Of a stretch of DNA of 12,786 bases, positions 8,817 through 12,786 are shown piece by piece; within the stretch, counting starts at the first letter, position 1; every line of letters begins with the position of its first letter. The position numbers were made by a program, and so were the translations under genes. Location of the stretch: the NCBI GenBank assembly GCA_028290925.1, contig JAQGIX010000279.1, positions 1-12,786 on the forward strand, given 5' to 3'. The DNA comes from Phenylobacterium sp. Its GTDB lineage: Bacteria; Pseudomonadota; Alphaproteobacteria; Caulobacterales; Caulobacteraceae. The notes under the pieces are model-generated. The model was not told the DNA's origin. It did no database searches and saw only the letters and a list, made by a program, of their open reading frames with translations.

Positions 8817-8844
8817 AATCTACCCCACCCAGCGCCGCTGTTAA
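8817..8844 (-). promoter_or_regulatory. Candidate promoter for the lipoprotein gene
   Basis: On the minus strand TTAACA (8844-8839) and TAGATT (8822-8817) are separated by 16 bases, matching five of six and four of six positions of the general -35 and -10 consensus. The match to the Caulobacter housekeeping form is also fair: TTAACAG, 13 bases, GGTAGATT. Transcription would begin near 8811, only a few bases before the ATG at 8807, giving a very short or absent leader. A GAGTC (GANTC, the CcrM methylation target of Caulobacterales) lies at 8809-8813. This is pattern matching only. Confidence 0.35.
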
Positions 8845-8880
8845 GGGTTGTCCCTTGCGCAGGGGAGATGCGGCGCTTCC

Positions 8881-8929
8881 GCGCGCCTTGAGGCGACGTG
8901 GGAACCGGCTCGCCGCCCGGAAGGCGCGC
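8881..8929. repeat. Inverted repeat with 9-bp arms in the intergenic region
   Basis: GCGCGCCTT at 8881-8889 is the exact reverse complement of AAGGCGCGC at 8921-8929, with a 31-base spacer. It lies in the 237-bp non-coding interval between the lipoprotein start and tRNA-Lys. No protein-like reading was found here. It could be part of a dispersed intergenic repeat together with the next inverted repeat, but only one copy is visible. Confidence 0.4.
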
Positions 8930-8957
8930 CGCAAGAGTCCTGGTCGCGCAGCGGGAC

Positions 8958-8980
8958 GCAAAAGTGGCTTCCACTTTTGC
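8958..8980. repeat. Perfect 10-bp hairpin upstream of tRNA-Lys
   Basis: GCAAAAGTGG and CCACTTTTGC are perfectly complementary around a CTT loop. This is the only A/T-rich patch in the interval. Similar GCAAAAGTGG-type inverted sequences occur as dispersed intergenic repeats in alphaproteobacterial genomes as far as I recall; within this window it is unique. The T-run lies inside the stem instead of after it, so a standard intrinsic terminator is unlikely. A minus-strand or plus-strand transcription role cannot be excluded. Confidence 0.6.
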
Positions 8981-9044
8981 CGCCTGGCGCTTTATGGTCC
9001 GCGCCGCTTCGTGACTGGGCCATTGTCTGGCCCCGCGCGTTAAG

Positions 9045-9119
9045 GGGCCGGTAGCTCAGCGGTAGAGCATTCGACTTTTAATCGAATGGTCGAGGGTTCG
9101 ACTCCCTCCCGGCCTACCA
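9045..9119 (+). tRNA. tRNA-Lys (anticodon UUU), CCA encoded
   Basis: The full cloverleaf can be folded by eye: acceptor GGGCCGG with CCGGCCT (first pair G-U), D stem GCTC/GAGC around a short AGCGGTA loop, and anticodon stem TTCGA/TCGAA around CTTTTAA. The anticodon is TTT. The T stem is GAGGG/CCCTC around TTCGACT, then discriminator A and genomic CCA at 9117-9119. Total length is 75 nt. It decodes AAA and AAG. It is not a queuosine substrate, so its proximity to queA-tgt is not functional in that sense. No clear promoter was found in the 60 bases upstream. Confidence 0.97.
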
Positions 9120-9120
9120 A

Positions 9121-9156
9121 CCGTCACGGGATCGGCCCGAGGCGCCGATCTGACGG
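9121..9156 (+). promoter_or_regulatory. Hairpin between tRNA-Lys and the small lipoprotein gene, reaching the Shine-Dalgarno
   Basis: CCGTCA (9121-9126) pairs with TGACGG (9151-9156), and inside it GATCGGC (9130-9136) pairs with GCCGATC (9144-9150). Together they give 13 pairs with one three-base bulge (CGG) and a seven-base apical loop. The structure starts one base after the tRNA CCA. Its 3' arm covers the first two Gs of GGAGA (9155-9159), the ribosome-binding site of the gene at 9165. No T-run follows. It may mark the 3' processing boundary of the tRNA transcript or limit translation of the downstream gene. Confidence 0.5.
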
Positions 9157-9164
9157 AGACGCAC

Positions 9165-9350
9165 ATGCGCAATCTCTCGAACCTCATCGTGACGGCCGGC
9201 CTGGCCCTGGCCCTGAGCGCCTGCGGGCACAACACCGAGCAGCGGGCCGCCACCGGCGCCGCGGCCGGGGCGGTGGTCGCCGGACCCGTGGGCGCGGTGG
9301 TCGGCGCGGGCGCCGGCGTTGTGGTCAGCAAGGTCAGCAAGGACCACTAG
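9165..9350 (+). CDS. Small glycine-rich lipoprotein
   Basis: A 61-residue predicted lipoprotein. The signal peptide (MRNLSNLIVTAGLALALSAC) ends in the lipobox LSAC with Cys20. The mature part is about 41 residues, with a charged start (GHNTEQRA) followed by repeated small-residue spacing (TGAAAGAVVAGPVGAVVGAGAGVVV). This resembles a glycine-zipper membrane-packing segment as in entericidin- or osmotically inducible lipoprotein-like proteins. The role is unknown. The ATG has GGAGA at 9155-9159, five bases upstream. It probably relies on the tRNA-Lys transcript or a promoter inside that region. It ends three bases before the stop of the convergent permease gene, with no terminator between them. 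Confidence 0.8.
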   Translation: MRNLSNLIVTAGLALALSACGHNTEQRAATGAAAGAVVAGPVGAVVGAGAGVVVSKVSKDH

Positions 9351-9353
9351 ACT

Positions 9354-10157
9354 TCAGCTGGCGCTCTCGGCGCTGTAGCGGGCGATCAGGCCGGTGCGGA
9401 TCGCGAAGCGGTAGACCGCCGCGAAGATCCAGCAGGCCGCCAGCAGATAGACGAACGCCAGCCCCCCCGCGAAGGCCAGGGCGCCGGCCGGCGGGGCGTG
9501 TCCGCCGACGATCGCGCGCATGCCCTCGAAGACGTAGGACGGCGGCAGCGCGCGGCCGATCGCCTGCATCCAGCCGGGCAGGACGGACAGCGGATAGAAG
9601 ACGCCGGCGAAGGGCGACAGCAGCGATGGGATCGGCCAGATCAGCCACTCGGAGGCCGGTCCCAGCCGCAGCACGATCGCCGCCCCCAGGATGCCCAGCG
9701 AGATCCCGGTGACGAACAGCACCAGGAGGAACGGTGCGAGCGCGGCGCCGTAGCCCAGGAACGACAGGCCGAAGGCGGCGGTGGCGAGCGTCAACATGAC
9801 CAGCAGGCCCATCAGGCTGGTGCCGACGCCGGTGATCACCAGCCCGCCCAGGTAGTCGGCGATGGTCAGCGGCGTGGCGAAGATGTTCAGGAAGTTGCGC
9901 GACCAGACATCCTCGAAGAAGGCGGTGGTCACGCCCTGCATGACGCGCCCCAGGAAATCCCAGAGCAGCACGGCGCCCAGCAAGGTGGCCACGAAATTCA
10001 CCCGCGGCCCGGTCACCGCGTTCAGATAGCGGGTGATGAAGCCCCAGAGCACGATGTCGATGGCCACCCAGGCGACCATCGGCAGGAGGCGGGTGGGGCT
10101 GCCGCGCAGCAGATAGACCTGGCGCAGGACGATAGCCGCGGTGGGGGAGAAGCGCAT
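9354..10157 (-). CDS. ABC-2 type transporter permease
   Basis: A 267-residue integral membrane protein with about six transmembrane segments, typical of ABC-2 export permeases. Segments can be placed at LLPMVAWVAIDIVLWGF, VATLLGAVLLWDFLG, ITGVGTSLMGLLVML, APFLLVLFVTGISLGIL, PSLLSPFAGVFYPLSVLP and LAFVYLLAACWIFAAVY. The SPFAGVFYPLSVLPGWMQAIGRALPPSYVFEGMR region is the characteristic ABC-2 C-terminal block. The ATG overlaps the stop of the ATPase gene as TGATG, so the pair is translationally coupled and forms one exporter (a homodimeric permease with two ATPases is expected). The substrate is not identifiable; relatives move drugs, polysaccharides, lipids and heme. An in-frame opening continues upstream on this strand but lies inside the ATPase gene. 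Confidence 0.93.
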   Translation of the reverse strand: MRFSPTAAIVLRQVYLLRGSPTRLLPMVAWVAIDIVLWGFITRYLNAVTGPRVNFVATLLGAVLLWDFLGRVMQGVTTAFFEDVWSRNFLNIFATPLTIADYLGGLVITGVGTSLMGLLVMLTLATAAFGLSFLGYGAALAPFLLVLFVTGISLGILGAAIVLRLGPASEWLIWPIPSLLSPFAGVFYPLSVLPGWMQAIGRALPPSYVFEGMRAIVGGHAPPAGALAFAGGLAFVYLLAACWIFAAVYRFAIRTGLIARYSAESAS

Positions 10158-10915
10158 CACGACGCCGCCGCCTGGGGGTCGAGCGCCTCGTTGGCGACGC
10201 TGACGAACAGGTCCTCCAGGCTGGCCGCGCCGTGCTCGCGCACCAGGGCCGCGGGCTCGCCCGCGAGCAGGATGCGGCCGCGCGACAGGAACAGCACCCG
10301 GTCGCAGACCTCGGCCACCTCGTACATGTTGTGGCTGGTCCACAGCACGCCGGCTCCGGCCTTCTCGGCCACGTCGACGATATGGCGGCGGATGCGTCGC
10401 GCCGTGGCCGGATCGATGGAGGCGGTGGGCTCGTCCAGCAAGAGCAGCTTCGGCCGGTTCAGCATCGCCTTGGCCAAGGTCACCCGCGTCTGCTCGCCCG
10501 AGGAGAGCACGCCGGTCTTGGTCTTGCGGTGGCGCACAAGGTCGTACTCGCCGAGCAGCGTCTCGATCCGCGCCGAGAGGTCCTTCACGCAATAGATCAT
10601 GCCGAACACGCGCAGGTTCTGCTCGACCGTGAGGTTGCCGGGCAGGGGCGCGTAGGCGGCAGCGAAGTTGGTGTTGGCCAGCGCCTGGGTGCGCCGGCGG
10701 GCGATGTCAAAGCCGTCGATGCGGATCGCCCCGGCGGTGGTCTGCAAGACGCCCAGGATCATGTTGATGGTGGTGGTCTTGCCGGCCCCGTTCGGGCCCA
10801 CCAGGCCCACGATCTCGCCGGCGGCCACCTCGAAGGTGACGCCGTCCACCGCCCTCAGCGCGCCGTAGGTCTTGCACAGGCCTGAGACGGCCAGGACGGG
10901 CTCCATGACCGCCAT
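10157..10915 (-). CDS. ABC transporter ATP-binding protein with atypical Q-loop
   Basis: A 252-residue ATPase that powers the coupled permease. It has Walker A GPNGAGKTT (residues 40-48), signature LSSGEQ (137-142, usual LSGGQ), Walker B LLLLDEPT (157-164), a D-loop ASIDP and H-loop His195 in TSHNM. The Q-loop glutamine is not seen: aligning back from LTVEQNL, the position is Ala87 in NFAAAYAPLPGNLTV. I recall a related ABC-2 ATPase group with the pattern NFSSPYxxLPxxLTV, so this may be a subfamily trait. The start is uncertain: ATG at 10915 and ATG at 10906 are both reasonable, and an ATG at 10948 is less so; none has a strong Shine-Dalgarno sequence. The stop overlaps the permease ATG. Confidence 0.93.
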   Translation of the reverse strand: MAVMEPVLAVSGLCKTYGALRAVDGVTFEVAAGEIVGLVGPNGAGKTTTINMILGVLQTTAGAIRIDGFDIARRRTQALANTNFAAAYAPLPGNLTVEQNLRVFGMIYCVKDLSARIETLLGEYDLVRHRKTKTGVLSSGEQTRVTLAKAMLNRPKLLLLDEPTASIDPATARRIRRHIVDVAEKAGAGVLWTSHNMYEVAEVCDRVLFLSRGRILLAGEPAALVREHGAASLEDLFVSVANEALDPQAAAS

Positions 10916-11193
10916 TCTATGCCGGGTTTGCGGCGCGCCGCCTAGCATCCCGCTTTGCGCGCCGCGCTTGGCCGCCTAGATTCAACCCGCTGCGGCGGGC
11001 TACGACGGTCCACCGACGCGCCACCTTGGCCCCATCCGGACGGTGGGTCTGAGCGCCTCGCAAGAGCGCTTTCCCGCCGCAGCGCCCAACTCCCTCGCTC
11101 CAAGGGATGAACCTTCCGCCAGCGTCGCTGTTATTGCAGGCGCCGCCCAGGGCCCGCCGGGCGGCGCTGGTCGCGGAAGGGGGCTGCCAACCG
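10916..11193. other. Non-coding divergent interval between ABC ATPase and acyltransferase
   Basis: About 278 bp that should carry promoters for both directions. I see no convincing -35/-10 pair. A CTAGATT sequence at 10976-10982 preceded by TTGCGCG at 10956-10962 is a weak plus-strand candidate. It contains one GANTC site (GATTC, 10979-10983) and a direct repeat GCCGCCTAG at 10937-10945 and 10971-10979. It also holds a 10-bp palindrome CGGCGCGCCG at 10931-10940 and a 9-bp stem-loop near the acyltransferase start. A reading frame open from 11107 runs into the acyltransferase, but its first 29 codons look unlike the family. Confidence 0.45.
11140..11167 (+). promoter_or_regulatory. Stem-loop in the leader of the acyltransferase gene
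   Basis: GCGCCGCCC (11140-11148) is the reverse complement of GGGCGGCGC (11159-11167), with a ten-base loop. It ends eight bases before GGAAGG, the presumed ribosome-binding site at 11175-11180. A very stable leader hairpin here could influence translation. It could equally be ordinary GC-rich sequence, and if translation starts at 11107 it lies in coding DNA. Confidence 0.35.
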
Positions 11194-12261
11194 ATGCTGC
11201 TCAACGTGCAGGCGCTCCGCGGCCTTGCGGCCTTCCTGGTGGTCTTCGTCCACCTGGAGCGGCTGGCCGTACTGGCCGGCCTGCCCGCGGGGCTGACGGT
11301 GTTCGGCAACTCCGGTGTCGACGTGTTCTTCGTCATCAGCGGCCTGATCATGGTGGTCACCACCTCGGGCCGGAAGCAGACCCCGCTGGGCTTCCTGCGC
11401 AACCGCGCGACCCGGATCGTGCCGCTCTACTGGGCGATCACCTTTGCGGTGTTCGCCGTGGCGCTCATGGCGCCCAGCCTGCTGCAGTCGACCAGCGCCG
11501 ATCCGGTGCATCTGCTGAAGTCGCTGGTCTTCTTCCCCTACCAGCGGGCGGACGGCGCCATGCACCCGGTGGTGTTCGTCGGCTGGACGCTGAACTACGA
11601 GATGGCCTTCTACCTGATCTTCGCCCTGGGCCTGATGCTGCCCAGCCGGCTCGCCGGCCTGGCGGCTTCGATCTCGGTGCTGGTCGCCGTAGCCTTGGCC
11701 GGCCAGCTGTTGCAGCCCAAGGACCCGGTGCTCGCCTTCTACAGCGCTCCGATGATCCTGGAGTTCGGCGCCGGCATGGTGGTGGGCGCGCTCCTGGTCC
11801 GCGACCGCCTGCCGAAGGCCCGCGCCTGGGGCTGGCCGGCGGCCGGCGCGGGCCTCGCGGCGCTGATCGTCATGCTGGCGGGGCCGTGGCTGTGGCCGCA
11901 GGCCGACCGTGCGCTGATGTTCGGCGGCCCCGCCGTGGTCATCGTCACCTGCGGCCTGATCGCCGAGCGCGCCGGGCTCGCCCTGCAGCAGGGCTGGATC
12001 CAGCTGCTCGGCGCGGCCTCCTACTCGACCTACCTGACCCACTTCTTCTGCACCCAGGTGGTGACCAAGGCCGCCGAGCGGCTCGCCGGCTTCGGGCCGC
12101 TCCTGATGTGGGCCCTCGTCCCGGTCGCCTTCCTGCTGGTGGCCATGGTGGGCGTCCTGGTGCACCGCAGGCTTGAGCTGCCGCTCACCGAGCTCGCCCG
12201 GCGCTGCATCGCCCCGCTCGGCCCCAGGCCGCGCCCGACCATCGCCGGCGGCGCCTGGTGA
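11194..12261 (+). CDS. Acyltransferase 3 family membrane protein (OafA/YrhL-like)
   Basis: A 355-residue polytopic inner-membrane protein with roughly ten membrane segments. It is expected to transfer an acyl group, often acetyl, onto a polysaccharide, lipid A, peptidoglycan or similar envelope glycan. Family motifs are NVQALRGLAAFLVVFVHLE with the catalytic-type His in the first helix, NSGVDVFFVISGLIM, FLRNRATRIVPLYW, and GWTLNYEMAFYL (usual tWSLsvEeqFY). The late ASYSTYLTHFFC corresponds to the conserved sYslYLiH. The ATG at 11194 begins where the family homology begins and has GGAAGGGGG ten bases upstream. An ATG at 11107 would add 29 residues rich in Pro/Ala/Arg without membrane character. 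The acceptor cannot be named. It stops seven bases before the convergent RTX gene's stop. Confidence 0.92.
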   Translation: MLLNVQALRGLAAFLVVFVHLERLAVLAGLPAGLTVFGNSGVDVFFVISGLIMVVTTSGRKQTPLGFLRNRATRIVPLYWAITFAVFAVALMAPSLLQSTSADPVHLLKSLVFFPYQRADGAMHPVVFVGWTLNYEMAFYLIFALGLMLPSRLAGLAASISVLVAVALAGQLLQPKDPVLAFYSAPMILEFGAGMVVGALLVRDRLPKARAWGWPAAGAGLAALIVMLAGPWLWPQADRALMFGGPAVVIVTCGLIAERAGLALQQGWIQLLGAASYSTYLTHFFCTQVVTKAAERLAGFGPLLMWALVPVAFLLVAMVGVLVHRRLELPLTELARRCIAPLGPRPRPTIAGGAW

Positions 12262-12268
12262 CCTGGGC

Positions 12269-12786
12269 TTAGGCCCCGAAGATCCAGCCGGGCGGCAAGG
12301 TCGAGGACTGCACGCCGACCAGGGTCATCTGGTCGCCGTTGCCCATGTCGATGACGGTGTCGGCGCCCAGCTGCAGGACGGTGTAGTGCGTGCCCGGATC
12401 GAGCTGCACGTGATCGCCCTTGGCGGCGTCGAAGCCCAGCACCCGGTCGATCCCCGCGCCGGAGAAGCTGTGGAAGATGTCGGCGCCGGCGCCGGCCTGG
12501 ATGGTGTCGGCGCCGCGGTCGCCGGAGATCCAGTCGTTTCCCGAGCCGGCGGTGATGGAATCGTCGCCCTGGCCGCCGCGGATGATCTGATAGCCCGCGC
12601 CGCCCTGGATCGTGTCGTTGCCGAGGTTGCCGTAGAGGATGTCGCCGGCCCCGTGGCTGACGATCAGATCGTTGCCCTGGCCGCCCACCAGCCCGTCGCC
12701 GCTGGTCGAGTGGCCGGTGAGGGTGTCGTCGCCCTGGTTGCCGTTGATGTCGTTGAACCCGGCGCCGCCCTGCATCACGTCGTTGC
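12269..12786 (-). CDS. RTX-type calcium-binding protein, C-terminal part (5' end outside window)
   Basis: The last 171 or so codons of a larger protein whose N-terminus lies beyond the right edge; the frame is open through base 12786. It consists of eight to nine glycine/aspartate-rich nonapeptides (GGxGxDxux) such as GGQGNDLIV, GNLGNDTIQ, GGQGDDSIT and GDRGADTIQ. These bind calcium in a parallel beta-roll. A closing domain follows with FSGAGIDRVLGFDAAKGDHVQL, then beta-strands and the end LPPGWIFGA. This arrangement is typical of proteins exported by type I secretion with an uncleaved C-terminal signal; no transporter for it is visible here. One repeat is irregular (GHSTSGDGLVGG). The effector or adhesin domain, if any, is not in view. 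Confidence 0.92.
   Translation of the reverse strand, partial: NDVMQGGAGFNDINGNQGDDTLTGHSTSGDGLVGGQGNDLIVSHGAGDILYGNLGNDTIQGGAGYQIIRGGQGDDSITAGSGNDWISGDRGADTIQAGAGADIFHSFSGAGIDRVLGFDAAKGDHVQLDPGTHYTVLQLGADTVIDMGNGDQMTLVGVQSSTLPPGWIFGA
12480..12786 (-). repeat. Imperfect 27-bp tandem coding repeats of the RTX array
   Basis: The DNA repeats with a 27-base period, reflecting nine-residue units of the encoded beta-roll. On the plus strand this shows as recurring gtcgccg/gtcgttgcc-like words (for example near 12536, 12567, 12613, 12672 and 12730). The units are diverged in sequence, which suggests selection at protein level and not recent slippage. The array continues past the right edge. Confidence 0.75.

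Noticed and set aside
8991..8996. TTTATG as the -10 box of the tRNA-Lys promoter, with TTCCAC upstream
   Set aside because: Both hexamers match poorly and the -35 would lie inside the hairpin; not strong enough to annotate.
10232..10885. Plus-strand open frame antisense to the ABC ATPase
   Set aside because: Composition typical of a GC-rich shadow; the minus-strand frame carries Walker A, Walker B and signature motifs.
10937..10979. Direct repeat GCCGCCTAG (two copies, 34 bp apart) as a regulator binding site
   Set aside because: Nine-base GC-rich matches are expected by chance at this composition, and the flanks do not match.
11131..12165. Long minus-strand open frame antisense to the acyltransferase
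   Set aside because: His/Gln/Arg/Gly-rich composition without domain features; the plus-strand frame has membrane segments and family motifs.
12264..12277. GGGC-TTAG-GCCC as a bidirectional terminator between acyltransferase and RTX genes
   Set aside because: Four-pair stem with no T-run on either strand; too weak to call.
12480..12786. CRISPR-like periodic repeats
   Set aside because: The 27-bp period is in frame with RTX nonapeptides, the units are diverged and have no constant repeat plus variable spacer pattern.

Overview
This is a very GC-rich window (around 70% by eye) with strong G/C preference at third codon positions. The gene content and order point to an alphaproteobacterium of the order Caulobacterales (Caulobacter/Phenylobacterium-like). 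That placement is an inference from the GyrA insertion, the gyrA-coaD-cyclophilin-queA-tgt neighbourhood and promoter-like TTRAC motifs; no marker gene here proves the genus.

Left part (1-5027, plus strand): the 3' three-quarters of gyrA, then coaD (coenzyme A synthesis), a small NTF2/SnoaL-like protein, an exported cyclophilin with a large insertion, a cytosolic cyclophilin and a small Ala/Lys-rich coiled-coil protein. From coaD onward these are tightly packed and probably translationally coupled. Convergent to them (4999-5976, minus) is a membrane-anchored endonuclease/exonuclease/phosphatase-family protein.

Middle (6039-9350): queA and tgt, coupled through TGATG. They encode two steps of queuosine tRNA modification: Tgt inserts preQ1 in tRNA and QueA converts it to epoxyqueuosine. 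The Tgt sequence aligns without gaps to the E. coli enzyme and keeps both catalytic aspartates, but all three zinc-ligand cysteines are replaced. A minus-strand lipoprotein gene overlaps the 3' end of tgt by 80 bp. A non-coding stretch of about 240 bp with two inverted repeats leads to tRNA-Lys(UUU). That is followed by a large hairpin reaching into the ribosome-binding site of a 61-residue lipoprotein gene.

Right part (9354-12786): an ABC-2 type transporter pair (ATPase then permease, minus strand), a divergent acyltransferase-3 family membrane protein (plus), and the C-terminal end of an RTX-type calcium-binding, probably type I secreted, protein (minus) that runs off the right edge.

Most of the window is core housekeeping sequence, and I see no phage, insertion sequence, CRISPR array or defence cassette. 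The observation most worth following up is the Tgt lacking its zinc-binding cysteines, in a short stretch of atypical codon use. The overlapping convergent genes and the RNA structures at gene junctions come next.
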